Below the pieces are notes generated by a model, which worked only from the letters and a program-made list of their open reading frames with translations, was not told where the DNA came from and made no database searches. From RHKX01 sp963826475 (GTDB lineage Bacteria; Actinomycetota; Thermoleophilia; Solirubrobacterales; 70-9), in the NCBI GenBank assembly GCA_963826475.1, contig CAWGXC010000002.1, positions 1 to 64,000 on the forward strand: 64,000 nt of DNA. The letters run 5' to 3'. The position numbers and the translations under genes are program-made. This document shows, piece after piece, positions 50,223-59,779 of the stretch (its first letter is position 1; every line of letters starts with the position of its first letter).

Positions 50223-51218
50223 CTATTCGAGCGTTTGGCGCTGAGCCAATCGGAACAGCAGCGCCAGCGAGGGACCGACGATCAGCAGGGCGGCGACGAA
50301 GACCCAGACGGTGGCCGTCAGGGCTCCGGAGGCGCCCGCGCCGGCCTCGACCGTGAGGGTCTGGGGCAGCAGGTAGGGGTACTGGGCGATTCCCCATCCG
50401 AAGACGACCGCGACGACGGCGCCGATCGCCAGAGGCCGGAGTGCCCGCTGCCAATCGCGAAGCAGCCCGGCCAGCGTCACGGCCCCCAGCAGCACCGACG
50501 CGATCAGGAACGGGAGGCCCTCACCAAAGAGGCCGTCGAAGACGTAGCGCGCGTCGACTCGCAGGACGATGAGACCGACCACGGCGAGCGCTCCGGCGAC
50601 GACCGCCGCGGCGATGGCCCGGCGCTTGAAGTAGCCGGCGAGCTCCTCGTCGCCGGCACGGCGGCAGTCGTCGAGCAGGAAGACGGATGCCACGTAGGAG
50701 CAGCTGGCGACGAACAGCAGGCCGATCAGGATCGGCAGCGGGCCGACCCAGCCGAGCGCATCGCCGCTGCCGCCGGCCACCACGTCCCCGGCAGCGATCG
50801 ATCCGACCGCGGCGCCGAGGAAGAACGGCGTGATCAGCGAGGAGTAGGCGAAGACGCTGCGGGCACGCCTGCCGAGGTCGCCCTCGACGACATGCCCGAA
50901 CGCGAACCCGCTTCCCCGCAAGACGATGCCGAGGGCGGCCAGGGCGAGCGGCACGTAGAGGGTCTCCATGATCGGGGCGAAGGCGTTCGGGAAGCCGGTC
51001 CAGAGGACCACCAGCACGAAGATCAACCAGACGTGATTCGCCTCCCAGACGGGCCCGAGCGAGCCGGTCACCCGGGCTTCGATCCGCTCCCGGCGCTCCT
51101 CCGGCTCGCGCCGCGCGAGCAGCTGCCAGACCCCGGCTCCGAAGTCGGCCCCGGCGAAGACCGCGTAGAGCGTCGCCCCGACGAGGACGATGACCGCGAC
51201 GGCGTCCGCCTTGCTCAT
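50223..51218 (-). CDS. cydB: Cytochrome bd oxidase subunit II
   Basis: 331 aa, eight to nine helices. GADFGAGVWQLLARREPEERR, GPVWEANHVWLIFVLVVLWTG and the ALRPLAIGAVVAVVFGWG segment identify CydB. Together with CydA it reduces O2 with menaquinol, giving oxygen scavenging at low oxygen. ATG overlaps the cydA stop by 4 nt. Confidence 0.93.
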   Translation of the reverse strand: MSKADAVAVIVLVGATLYAVFAGADFGAGVWQLLARREPEERRERIEARVTGSLGPVWEANHVWLIFVLVVLWTGFPNAFAPIMETLYVPLALAALGIVLRGSGFAFGHVVEGDLGRRARSVFAYSSLITPFFLGAAVGSIAAGDVVAGGSGDALGWVGPLPILIGLLFVASCSYVASVFLLDDCRRAGDEELAGYFKRRAIAAAVVAGALAVVGLIVLRVDARYVFDGLFGEGLPFLIASVLLGAVTLAGLLRDWQRALRPLAIGAVVAVVFGWGIAQYPYLLPQTLTVEAGAGASGALTATVWVFVAALLIVGPSLALLFRLAQRQTLE

Positions 51219-52600
51219 GAGCCACCCGCGCTGGCGTCGGCGGTGGGAGGCCCGTAGGGGACAGCCCCGCCCGCGTCGTCGCCGTCGGCGGCCGCGCGGC
51301 GGGCGATCGTCTTCAGCGCGATGACGGAAACCGTCCCGAGCACCGCGTAGAGGAGGACCGCTCCGATGAAGACGAACCAGAGCCCGCCGGCGCTGGTCAC
51401 CGCCTCGGAGGTGCGCATCACCTCGTAGACGATCCAGGGCTGCCGGCCGACCTCCGTGACGATCCACCCCGCTTCGAGCGCGGCGACGGCACCGATCCCA
51501 CTGATCGAAACCGCTCGCAGGAACCACTTGGTCGCCGGGATCTCGCGCCGCCGCCACCAGCTGATCCCGAACCAGGCGCCGAGAGCCAGCAGGCCGAAGC
51601 CGATGCCGACCATCGCGTTGAAGGCGAGGTGGAGCATCGTGTTCGCCGGCGGCTCGTTCTCGTCGGGGACCTGATCGAGCCCGGTCACCACGGTGTCGGT
51701 GCTGTAGCCGACGAGCCATGAGTCGAGCCCCGGGATGCCGATCCCGTACTTGACCCCGTCGTCGGTGCAGACTCCCCCGAGCCACTCGGTTTGATGGGCC
51801 CCGGTCTGGTTGATGCACTCGAAGCCGGCGAACTTCGCGGGTTGGTGATCGGCCACCCCGCGGGCGGCGACGTCGCCGACGAAGATCTGAACCGGGGTCA
51901 GGATCGCCGCGACCGTCAGCGGGATGATCAGGCCGAGGCGGTGGCGGCGCTCACGGCGGCCCTTGAGCATTCCGAAGGCGTAGATCGAGGCGAGCCCGAA
52001 GCCGACCACGAGGTAGGCGCCGAGCAGCATGTGGGGAAATTCGTAAACGGTTGCGGGGTTGAGCAGCGCCTTCAGCGGCTGGACGTCGGTGACGTTGCCG
52101 GCCGCGTCGAGCTGGAAGCCCTGGGGCTGGTTCATCCAGGAGTTGACGGCGACGACGCTGAAGGCCCCGCCGACACCGGCGATCAGGATCGGCACGCCGC
52201 TCCAGAAGTGCGCCCAGCCGCTCAGCCGCTTCCACCCGTAGATGTAGATGGCGATGAAGATCGCCTCGGTGAAGAAGAAGATTCCCTCGATCGCGAAGCC
52301 GGTGCCGAAGACGTCGCCGTAGCGCTCCATGAAGTGCGGCCACAGCAGGCCCATCTCGAAGGAGAGGACCGTTCCGGTGACGGCGCCGACCGCGAACAGC
52401 ACGGCCGCCGCCTTCGACCACTGCCTGGCGAGGCCCAGCGCGTCCGCGTCGCCGTGCTTGCGGCCGCGGTACTCGGCGATCAGCATCATCGCCGGCAATG
52501 CGATCCCGATGCACGACAGGATGATGTGAAAGCCCAGCGTGAACGCCATCAGCTCGCGGGCCGCGAGCAGGTTGTCGGCGATCGGGGCGACTGCGCTCAC
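51215..52600 (-). CDS. cydA: Cytochrome bd oxidase subunit I
   Basis: 461 aa. Heme-ligand and quinol-site motifs: LGFHIILSC, YEFPHMLLGAYLV and GRQPWIVYEVMRTSEAV. The Q-loop is short, as in the CydAB/cyanide-insensitive oxidase group of Gram-positive bacteria. GTG start. It is transcribed from a gap containing a strong palindrome (52636-52678). Confidence 0.95.
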   Translation of the reverse strand: MSAVAPIADNLLAARELMAFTLGFHIILSCIGIALPAMMLIAEYRGRKHGDADALGLARQWSKAAAVLFAVGAVTGTVLSFEMGLLWPHFMERYGDVFGTGFAIEGIFFFTEAIFIAIYIYGWKRLSGWAHFWSGVPILIAGVGGAFSVVAVNSWMNQPQGFQLDAAGNVTDVQPLKALLNPATVYEFPHMLLGAYLVVGFGLASIYAFGMLKGRRERRHRLGLIIPLTVAAILTPVQIFVGDVAARGVADHQPAKFAGFECINQTGAHQTEWLGGVCTDDGVKYGIGIPGLDSWLVGYSTDTVVTGLDQVPDENEPPANTMLHLAFNAMVGIGFGLLALGAWFGISWWRRREIPATKWFLRAVSISGIGAVAALEAGWIVTEVGRQPWIVYEVMRTSEAVTSAGGLWFVFIGAVLLYAVLGTVSVIALKTIARRAAADGDDAGGAVPYGPPTADASAGGS

Positions 52601-52635
52601 CCCATGAGCATCCCACTCCGGCGAGCCGGGTTGGT

Positions 52636-52678
52636 GAGGGGCGAGTTTCGGTCGGTTACCGAATCAAACTCGCCCCTC
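52636..52678. terminator. Perfect 13-bp palindromic hairpin upstream of cydA
   Basis: GAGGGGCGAGTTT pairs perfectly with AAACTCGCCCCTC (13 bp), loop 17 nt that itself contains a short CGGT/ACCG helix. It lies in the 96-bp gap between the lipoprotein gene and cydA and can serve as a terminator for the former in the minus direction. Confidence 0.65.
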
Positions 52679-52696
52679 GGTGAGGCCGGGACGTCC

Positions 52697-53158
52697 CTAG
52701 GGGAAGCTGGCGTCTTTCGGCTTGCAGTCGGCGAGCACGGTCCCACCCGCGCCGAGGACCCGATGCCCGCCGGGATCGCGCGCGGGGAGCCTGCGATAGA
52801 TCGCGCCGCAGATCAATCGGCCCGTCTCGACGCCTTCGGCATCGGCGGCGAAGTCCGTCTGCGCCTCGACGACGCCGCCGCTGATCGACAGGGTCTTCAC
52901 GCCGCCACCGGCGCGGGGGAGGCTGTTGACGATCGGGGCGAGCTCCGCCTGCTGTGCCGGTGGCAGGGTGGTGACGTCGAACGGCTGGTTGTACTCGTCG
53001 AGCTCGGCGACGATCGCGGCCCCGAGCTCCCGGTCGGCGGTGGAGTCGGCGACGATCGCCGTATCGGGGGTTGAGCTGCCGCAGGCCGCCAGGCCGATCG
53101 AGGTGCAGGTGACCAGGGCCAGGATGCGTGCGCCAACCTTGATCCGAGGAGCGGTCAC
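52697..53158 (-). CDS. Putative secreted lipoprotein
   Basis: 153 aa from GTG 53158. Signal peptide with lipobox (VTCTSIGLAACGSS), then a small soluble domain (AAIVAELDEYNQPFDVTTLP, LPRAGGGVKTLSISGG). No recognised family. Its GTG overlaps the stop of the HAD gene by 4 nt, so the two are co-transcribed. It is not part of cydAB. Confidence 0.75.
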   Translation of the reverse strand: MTAPRIKVGARILALVTCTSIGLAACGSSTPDTAIVADSTADRELGAAIVAELDEYNQPFDVTTLPPAQQAELAPIVNSLPRAGGGVKTLSISGGVVEAQTDFAADAEGVETGRLICGAIYRRLPARDPGGHRVLGAGGTVLADCKPKDASFP

Positions 53159-53973
53159 GGGCCCGAGGCGTTCGCGAGGGTGGAGACGACCGCCTCGTAG
53201 ACGCCGTCGCCCATCTCGCCCTCGGTGACCGTGACGTTGTCGTAGTCGCCGATCGCGGCCCGGAGCGCCTCGTCCCGCGCCGGGCCGTTGGCAACGCAGA
53301 AGAACCGGCCGACGTACTCGGCGGCGCCGAGATCCTCCATCGAGTCGCCGGCGGCGATGCACTCCTCGGGGAGGTAGCCGCGGGCGCGCATGTGAGCCCC
53401 GACGGCCCTGCCCTTGCTCGCGCCGCCGGGAACGAGGTGATAGGCGTGGGCGCGCTCGATCCCCTCCATCGGGCGGTTGATCGCGCCGTTGTCGAGGAAG
53501 CGCAGGTCCCGGTGGCCCTCCTGCTCGATCAGGGCGTTGACCTCGTCGGTGTCGACCGCACCGCGGAACAGCAGCGAGAGCACCCGGTCCTGATGCCAGG
53601 GCGCGTGGTACTCGAGGCGTCCCCCGAATCGCTCGAAGAGGAGGTCCGGCAAGCCGGCGGCGATGATCCGCTCCGCCGGGGTGCCGCTCTCGTCGGGAAC
53701 CCAGTCCCCGCTCAGATAGGTGCGCTCGCCGTCGATGACCATCCCGCAGCCGGCCTCGTAGATGTAGGAGGTCTGACCGTAGAGCCGGGCGTCGGCCTGG
53801 ATCTGCGCCTCCCGCCTGCCGGACATGATCACGACCTCGACGCCGGCCCGATGACACGCCTCGAAGGTCAGCGCCTGCATCCGGGAGAAGTTGCCGTCGG
53901 CGTCGCGGAAGAGCGAGCCGAACTTGCCGAGGAGAGTCCCGTCGAGATCGGTGTAGAGACAGCGGAGGGCCAT
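53155..53973 (-). CDS. HAD-family phosphatase (Cof/SPP-like)
   Basis: 272 aa from ATG 53973. Motif I YTDLDGTLL, motif II in VIMSGRR, motif III lysine in GGASKGRAVG and motif IV ECIAAGDSMEDL. Cof/sucrose-phosphatase-like cap, consistent with a sugar phosphatase. Divergent from the cupin gene, 19 bp apart. Confidence 0.9.
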   Translation of the reverse strand: MALRCLYTDLDGTLLGKFGSLFRDADGNFSRMQALTFEACHRAGVEVVIMSGRREAQIQADARLYGQTSYIYEAGCGMVIDGERTYLSGDWVPDESGTPAERIIAAGLPDLLFERFGGRLEYHAPWHQDRVLSLLFRGAVDTDEVNALIEQEGHRDLRFLDNGAINRPMEGIERAHAYHLVPGGASKGRAVGAHMRARGYLPEECIAAGDSMEDLGAAEYVGRFFCVANGPARDEALRAAIGDYDNVTVTEGEMGDGVYEAVVSTLANASGP

Positions 53974-53992
53974 GCGGGTACGGTATTCGGCG

Positions 53993-54445
53993 ATGGCCCT
54001 CGACGAGCCAAAGGGACCCCGACGACAGCCGTCGGTGCTGCGCAATCCATTCACCGGGCAGACGATCCGGTTCATCGAGGAGTCGGAGGATCTGCTCGTC
54101 ATGGAGAGCACCTACGAGGCCGGCAGCCCACCCGCGCCGGCACACCTGCACCCGTCGCAGGAGGAGCGCTTCACGGTGCTCGCGGGGGCGGTCGAGGTGA
54201 GCGTCGACGGTGATCCGCGCACGTTGCGGGAGGGTGACGAGCTGATCGTGCCCGCCGGCACACCGCATGAGTTCGGCGGTCACGCCACCGAGGCGGGCAC
54301 GGTGCGCTGGGAGGTGCGCCCATCGCTGCGTACGCGACGGTTCTTCCTCGAGCTCTTCGCCGCTCTGCAGGCGGCGGCCGACGGCGTCCCCGAGTCCGCG
54401 CCGTTCGACTTCGCCGACTTCGCCGAGGAGTTTCAGCCCGCTTAG
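53993..54445 (+). CDS. Cupin-domain protein
   Basis: 150 aa from ATG 53993. Cupin motif 1: AHLHPSQEERFTVLAG; motif 2: IVPAGTPHEFGGHA. His and Glu ligands for a metal are intact. Substrate unknown; similar single-cupin proteins include dioxygenases and isomerases. Divergently placed to the HAD phosphatase, and 58 bp before folP. Confidence 0.88.
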   Translation: MALDEPKGPRRQPSVLRNPFTGQTIRFIEESEDLLVMESTYEAGSPPAPAHLHPSQEERFTVLAGAVEVSVDGDPRTLREGDELIVPAGTPHEFGGHATEAGTVRWEVRPSLRTRRFFLELFAALQAAADGVPESAPFDFADFAEEFQPA

Positions 54446-54502
54446 CGGACTCCGGGGGCCCCGCCCCTCCGACCGGTGGGCGGCCCCGGGTACGGTGAGT
54501 GG

Positions 54503-55342
54503 ATGTCCGCCTGGCGCCTCTCCGACCGCACCCTCGAGCTCGCCGAGCCGATCGGCGCCGCGATCGTCAACGTGACCACGGACTCGATGTTCGAGGGCGC
54601 TCGCAGCGGCACCCCAGCCCAGGCGATCGCCGACGGCGTCGCGCTCGCGGAGGCCGGCTTCGAGATGCTCGACGTCGGCGCCGTCCCGGCGCGCTCGGGG
54701 CCGCCGGTCGAGGCGGAGGCCGAGATCGCGCGGCTCGTCCCCGCCATCGCGGGCCTCGTCGAGCGGCTCGATCTACCGGTCAGCGCCGATACCTTCGAAC
54801 CCGCCGTCGCCCGCGCCGCCGCGCGAGCCGGGGCGGCTGCGATCAACGACATCGGCGGCGGGGCCGACGCCATGCTGGAGGTCGTCGCCGAGTCCGGCTG
54901 CGGCTACGTGCTGATGCACATCGAGGGACCGCCGCGGCGGGACCGGGTGGCGCCTGACTACCCCGACGTCGTCGACCGGCTGAAGGCGTTCTTCAGCGAG
55001 CGCATCGAGCGGGCGACCGAGCTCGGCGTCGCCGAGGAGGCGATCGCGATCGACCCTGGCATGGACTTCGACCTCAACACCGACCAGGACCTCGAGATCC
55101 TGAGGCGGCTCGAGGAGCTCCATTCCCTCGGGCGGCCTCTCTACGTCTCGCTTTCCCGCAAGGACTTCATCGGTGCCGTGCTCGCCGGCTCCTGGGAGCG
55201 TCGCCTCGGGGCGAGCGATCGCGGCAGCGGGACGATCGCGGCGGTCACCATCGCCGCCGCCAAGGGGGCGCAGGTCCACCGCCTGCATGACGTCGAGGCG
55301 CTCGACGCGATCCACCTCGCCGGGCGGATGGCGCATGCCTAG
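54503..55342 (+). CDS. folP: Dihydropteroate synthase-like protein
   Basis: 279 aa TIM-barrel protein with DHPS motifs in altered form: VNVTTDSMFEG (typical NVTPDSFSDG), EMLDVGAVPARSG (typical DVGGESTRPG), AINDIGGG, IDPGMDF and SRKDFIG. It may be a true FolP or a paralogue with shifted substrate. Its stop overlaps the helicase start by 8 nt. Confidence is good for the fold, lower for catalytic role. Confidence 0.75.
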   Translation: MSAWRLSDRTLELAEPIGAAIVNVTTDSMFEGARSGTPAQAIADGVALAEAGFEMLDVGAVPARSGPPVEAEAEIARLVPAIAGLVERLDLPVSADTFEPAVARAAARAGAAAINDIGGGADAMLEVVAESGCGYVLMHIEGPPRRDRVAPDYPDVVDRLKAFFSERIERATELGVAEEAIAIDPGMDFDLNTDQDLEILRRLEELHSLGRPLYVSLSRKDFIGAVLAGSWERRLGASDRGSGTIAAVTIAAAKGAQVHRLHDVEALDAIHLAGRMAHA

Positions 55343-57683
55343 GGGGAGCGCGGCCGGTGCCGTCGACCTCCCCTGGGGATCGACCGTCGATGAGGGCTGG
55401 CGGCTCGCGATCGACCCCGGCAGGGCCGACGGCCGTCTGATCGCGGAGAGCACCGAGCGCGAGCAGGAGGCCGCCGAGGTGCCGCTGCCCGCTCAGCTCG
55501 ATCCCGGCCTGCGGGCGGCGCTGGAGCGCAGCGGCGTGCGGACGCTCTACGCCCATCAGCTCGAGGCGCTTCGCGCGAGCGAGACCGAGAACGTGATCGT
55601 CACCAGCGGCACCGCCTCGGGGAAGTCGCTCGCCTTCAACATGCCGGTGCTCGATGCGATCGCCCGCGATCCCCATGCCCGGGCGATCTACCTCTATCCG
55701 ACCAAGGCCCTGGCCCAGGATCAGGCGCGCAAGCTGACGGAGATCGCCCCCGGAGGCCTGCGCCACGCGATCTACGACGGCGACACGCCGCGCGAGGAGC
55801 GCCCGGCCATCCGCCGCCGCGCCAACCTGATCCTCACCAACCCCGACATGCTTCACGTCGGCGTCCTGCCCCACCACCGCAACTGGGGCGACGTGATGAC
55901 GAAGCTCCGCTACGTCGTCGTCGACGAGGCCCACGTGTACCGCGGCGTCTTCGGCTCCCACGTCGCCAACGTCCTGAGGCGCCTGCGCAGGGTCGCCGCG
56001 CTCTACGGCTCCGACCCTCGCTTCATCCTCACCTCAGCGACGATCGCCAACCCCGAGGAGCTGGCCGAGCGGCTCGTCGGCACCCCGTTCCATCTCGTCG
56101 ACTCCGACGGGGCCCCGAAGGCCGGGCGCCGGATCGCGATCTGGAACCCCCCGCTGCTCGACCGCGCGACGGGCGCGCGGCGATCGGCCCTCTCGGAGGC
56201 CGCCGACATGCTGGCCGATCTCGTCACCGCCGACGTGCGGACGATCTGCTTCGTCGGCAGCCGCCGCGGAGTCGAGCTGATCCAGCGCTTCTGCGGCGAC
56301 AAGCTCGCCGAGCGCGGCCGCCGCGACCTGGCGGATCGGATCTCGCCCTACCGGGCCGGCTACACGCCGCAGCAGCGCCGCGAGATCGAGGCGCGCTTGA
56401 GCTCGGGGGACCTGCTGGCCGTCGTCGCCACCAATGCGCTCGAGCTCGGCATCGACATCGGCGAGCTCGACGCGGCCATCTGCGTGGGCTTCCCCGGGAC
56501 CGTCGCCAGCCTGCGGCAGATGTGGGGACGGGCCGGCCGCCGTCGTGACGGGCTGGCGATCTACATGGCCGGCATCGACGGGCTCGACCAGTTCTTCTGC
56601 CGGCACCCGACCGAGTTCCTCACCCGGCCGGTCGAGGCGGCGATCCTCGATCACACGAACGAGCGGATCCAGTCGGCGCACCTGCTGGCGGCGGCGTTCG
56701 AGTCACCGCTCGGGGGACCACGCGATGATGAGATCCTCGGCGAGGGCTGGCGCGAGCGCGCCGAGGCGCTCAAGGGATACGGCTACCTGCGCGACGGCAA
56801 GGGCGGCGAGGGCTACGCGGTACGCGGCGCCGGGTTCCCCGCCGGCAGCGTCGGCCTCCGGTCGGCCTCCGCCGACTCGGTGACGGTCGTCGATGCCGAT
56901 TCGGGGGAATTGCTTGGCACGGTCGAAGCGGAGCGTGCCTTTTCGACCGTTCACCCGGGGGCGATCTACCTGCATATGGGGCGTTCCTTCGAGGTGCGCG
57001 AGCTCGACGTCGACGGGCGGAGGGCGATCGTCAAGCCCTTCGACGGGGACTGGTACACCCAGCCGCGCAAGGAGACCGAGGTCTACATCGAGCGGATGGT
57101 CGCCAAGCGAGACGCACTCGGCTGCGAGCTGCACTTCGGCGCGGTCGCCGTCAGCGAGCAGGTGGTGGCCTTCCAGCGCAAGCGCCTCTCCGACCACGAG
57201 GCCGTCGACTTCGTGGCCCTCGACCTCCCCGAGCAGCACTTCTCGACCCAGGGCCTCTGGTACGTGCTGCCGGAGGAGCTGGTCGGCCCGGAGGCGCTGC
57301 CCACCGATGCCCTGCTCGGCTCCCTGCACGCCTCCGAGCACACCCAGATCGCGGTCCTCCCGCTGCTGGCGATGTGCGATCGCTGGGATATCGGCGGCCT
57401 CTCGACCAACGTCCACTACCAGACCGGCCGCCCGACGATCTTCATCTACGACGGACATCCCGGCGGGGTCGGCATCTCCCGGCGCGGCTACGACGAGTTC
57501 GAGCGGCTCGTCGCGGACGCCTCCCGCCTGGTCTCGGAATGCCCCTGCGACGACGGCTGTCCCTCTTGCGTGCAGAGCCCCAAATGCGGCAACCTCAACG
57601 AGCATCTGCACAAGGGCGGCGCGATCGAGCTGATGAGCCAGATGCTGCGGCGCGGGGGAGAGGATCCGCCCGGGAGATCCTGA
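55335..57683 (+). CDS. MrfA-like DEAD/DEAH helicase with C-terminal zinc-binding domain
   Basis: 782 aa. Walker A in TSGTASGKSLAFNMP, DEAH box VVVDEAHVYRG, TSATIANP, GFPGTVASLRQMWGRAGRR, and a C-terminal CPCDDGCPSCVQSPKCGNLN four-Cys cluster of the MrfA/YprA (DUF1998/MZB) family. Known members act in repair of mitomycin-type lesions, moving 3'-5'. An exonuclease partner MrfB is not adjacent. Starts inside folP. Confidence 0.93.
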   Translation: MPRGSAAGAVDLPWGSTVDEGWRLAIDPGRADGRLIAESTEREQEAAEVPLPAQLDPGLRAALERSGVRTLYAHQLEALRASETENVIVTSGTASGKSLAFNMPVLDAIARDPHARAIYLYPTKALAQDQARKLTEIAPGGLRHAIYDGDTPREERPAIRRRANLILTNPDMLHVGVLPHHRNWGDVMTKLRYVVVDEAHVYRGVFGSHVANVLRRLRRVAALYGSDPRFILTSATIANPEELAERLVGTPFHLVDSDGAPKAGRRIAIWNPPLLDRATGARRSALSEAADMLADLVTADVRTICFVGSRRGVELIQRFCGDKLAERGRRDLADRISPYRAGYTPQQRREIEARLSSGDLLAVVATNALELGIDIGELDAAICVGFPGTVASLRQMWGRAGRRRDGLAIYMAGIDGLDQFFCRHPTEFLTRPVEAAILDHTNERIQSAHLLAAAFESPLGGPRDDEILGEGWRERAEALKGYGYLRDGKGGEGYAVRGAGFPAGSVGLRSASADSVTVVDADSGELLGTVEAERAFSTVHPGAIYLHMGRSFEVRELDVDGRRAIVKPFDGDWYTQPRKETEVYIERMVAKRDALGCELHFGAVAVSEQVVAFQRKRLSDHEAVDFVALDLPEQHFSTQGLWYVLPEELVGPEALPTDALLGSLHASEHTQIAVLPLLAMCDRWDIGGLSTNVHYQTGRPTIFIYDGHPGGVGISRRGYDEFERLVADASRLVSECPCDDGCPSCVQSPKCGNLNEHLHKGGAIELMSQMLRRGGEDPPGRS

Positions 57684-57747
57684 CCGCGTCCAGATCCGGG
57701 GGTCCCAGTGTCAAGGAACGAATGTCCCCGCCGATGGTGTCTCAATC

Positions 57748-58290
57748 GTGCTCGACCCCTTCATCCATCGCAAGATCCTCAACCGTGGCGTTCCCGCGCG
57801 GGCGGACGTCCTGGCGATCTCCGCGCCGGAGATCGGAGGGGGGCAGTCCTCACAGGTGGCGATGACGCTCAGCGTGCAGCTGCCCGGCGCCAATCCATTC
57901 GAGGTGCAGGATCGCTGGATCGTCTCCGGGACCGAGCCGATCCAACCCGGCACGGAGCTTCGGGTCGTCGTCGATCCCGGCAACCACCGCAACGTCGCGA
58001 TCGACTGGGAGCGCAGCCACCCCGACTACCGCCGGCGAGCCGCGGCTCGCCGCAAGGTCCTCGCCGGCGCGGTCCCGATGCCCGTGTCCGCGGTTCAGGA
58101 TGCGCTGGCGGCAGACCACCACGTCGATCGCCCGCAACCCGCGGCCACCTCCCTCGCCTCGCTCGAGCCCAGCCCCGACGAGAACGACCTGACCTCGAAG
58201 CTCGAGCGGCTCGCCGCCCTGCACTCCGCCGGCTCGCTGACCGACGCCGAATTCACCGAGGCGAAGCGTCACGTGCTGACCGGCTGCTGA
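57748..58290 (+). CDS. SHOCT-domain protein
   Basis: 180 aa from GTG 57748. A central beta-rich region (VAMTLSVQLPGANPFEVQDRW, LRVVVDPGNHRNVAIDWER) and a C-terminal SHOCT motif (LERLAALHSAGSLTDAEFTE then AKRHVL). SHOCT is a short oligomerisation or membrane-associated helical hairpin common in actinobacteria. Function unknown. Upstream of tRNA-Phe. Confidence 0.7.
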   Translation: MLDPFIHRKILNRGVPARADVLAISAPEIGGGQSSQVAMTLSVQLPGANPFEVQDRWIVSGTEPIQPGTELRVVVDPGNHRNVAIDWERSHPDYRRRAAARRKVLAGAVPMPVSAVQDALAADHHVDRPQPAATSLASLEPSPDENDLTSKLERLAALHSAGSLTDAEFTEAKRHVLTGC

Positions 58291-58331
58291 TCGCGCGCGT
58301 AGCGCGGGGCTCCACTAGCCTTCCGGCCCGC

Positions 58332-58404
58332 GGCGAGGTAGCTCAGTTGGTAGAGCACACGACTGAAAATCGTGGTGTCGTGGGTTCGATTCCCACCCTC
58401 GCCA
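58332..58404 (+). tRNA. tRNA-Phe (anticodon GAA)
   Basis: 73 nt: acceptor GGCGAGG/CCTCGCC, D-arm TAGCTCAGTTGGTAGAGC, anticodon loop CTGAAAA (GAA) with a 5-bp CACGA/TCGTG stem and T-arm TGGGTTCGATTCCCA. No CCA encoded. Confidence 0.96.
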
Positions 58405-58533
58405 TCAGGGGCGGCCAATCGGGAGCCCCACCTCTGCGCGCGCCGTAGCGTCCTGCGCGATATATGTATCGTGCATATGAAACGGCGGGCGCCCGTTCAT
58501 TCGAGCGCCCTGATCAACGGATCGGAGTGGAGA

Positions 58534-59295
58534 ATGGGCGAGCTGAATCAGGTGGCCGAAGGCGTCTGGGTCCGGCAGAGCGAGTGGGTCTGGACCAATT
58601 CCATCGTCGTGCGCGGTGAGGAAGGGTTGATCGTGATCGATCCCGGCATCCACGGTTCCGAGCTGAACGACCTCGCCGATGACCTGGAAGGGCTCGGAGC
58701 CCCGGTGGTCGCCGGGTTCTCCACCCATCCCCACACGGATCACGTGCTCTGGCATTCCCGGTTCGGCGACGTTCCCCGCTACGCCACCGCCGCCGGCGCC
58801 GAGTTCGCCGCGCGGACGAGAGAGCAGCAGCTGGAGGGGCCGGAGGAGGAGGGCTGGACGGACGTCCCCCTCGAGCTGATCGCGCTCGTCACCCCGCTGC
58901 CCACGGACGGTGGACCAGTGCCCGGCGAGATCATCGAGCATCAGGCGCACTGCGTCGGCCACGCCGCGGTCCTGCTCGCCGACCGTGGCGTCCTGCTCGC
59001 CGGCGACATGTTCTCCGACGTCCTCATCCCGCTCTTCGACCCCTTCCAGGAGGATCAGCTGGGCGCCTACGAGAAGGCGTTCGACCTGCTGGATGAGGCC
59101 GTCAGCCGCGCTCAGGTACTGGTCCCCGGCCACGGTGCCGTCGCCACTGGTTCCGAGGTGGCGGATCGCCTCGCCGCCGATCGCGCCTACATCGAGGCGC
59201 TGCGGCGACGAGAGGAACCGGCCGACGCGCGTCTCGATGCGGACTGGCTCCGCTCCGGTCCGCACCAGGGGAACCTGGCCACGGTCGGAGCGTAG
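58534..59295 (+). CDS. MBL-fold metallo-hydrolase
   Basis: 253 aa from ATG 58534 behind a GGAGTGGAGA sequence. Metal motif THPHTDHVLW (HxHxDH), further ligands in HCVGHAAVLL, LLAGDMFSD and VPGHGAVATG: a typical metallo-beta-lactamase-fold hydrolase. Physiological substrate unknown (lactone, thioester or phosphoester). Its upstream 129 bp contains an ATATG..CATAT inverted repeat. Confidence 0.9.
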   Translation: MGELNQVAEGVWVRQSEWVWTNSIVVRGEEGLIVIDPGIHGSELNDLADDLEGLGAPVVAGFSTHPHTDHVLWHSRFGDVPRYATAAGAEFAARTREQQLEGPEEEGWTDVPLELIALVTPLPTDGGPVPGEIIEHQAHCVGHAAVLLADRGVLLAGDMFSDVLIPLFDPFQEDQLGAYEKAFDLLDEAVSRAQVLVPGHGAVATGSEVADRLAADRAYIEALRRREEPADARLDADWLRSGPHQGNLATVGA

Positions 59296-59338
59296 TAGCG
59301 CGCTCTTGGTTCGGGAAGTCGGACGCGAAGGAGAGAGG

Positions 59339-59683
59339 ATGATCGCCAGGACATGGACGGGCGCGGTGCTCCCCGGCGATGGGGACCGCTACGCGGCCTA
59401 TATCCGGCAGACGGGATTCTCCGAGTACGGAGATACACCGGGCAACCGGGGCGCTTGGCTGCTGCGCCGCGACGGTCCCGACCGGACCGAGTTCATCGCC
59501 CTCTCACTATGGGAGTCGGAGGCGTCGATCACGGCCTTCGCCGGCGAGGACATCGAAGCGGCCGTGCTCTACCCCGAGGACGAGCGATACCTGCTTGGAG
59601 GCGAGTCATCGGTGGCGCACTATGAGGTCGCCGACCAGATCTTGCCGCCGGCCGGTTGCGATTCGCATCAGGCACCTAATTGA
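59339..59683 (+). CDS. ABM-like small protein
   Basis: 114 aa, a single ferredoxin-like domain: RTWTGAVLPGDGDRYAAYI, EFIALSLWESEASITAFAGE, with YPEDERYLLGGES. Pattern fits antibiotic-biosynthesis-monooxygenase-like or heme-degrading-like proteins. Substrate unknown. Good GAAGGAGAG Shine-Dalgarno; 43 nt after the MBL gene so likely one operon. Confidence 0.7.
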   Translation: MIARTWTGAVLPGDGDRYAAYIRQTGFSEYGDTPGNRGAWLLRRDGPDRTEFIALSLWESEASITAFAGEDIEAAVLYPEDERYLLGGESSVAHYEVADQILPPAGCDSHQAPN

Positions 59684-59779
59684 TTCTCGCCTGGACGTGG
59701 CTCAGCGGTCGCCGGGGCGCATTCCCACCCCTCAGCGTCACCCGCGGAGGGCCCGACAAGCAGCTGATCCGGCGAGCGC

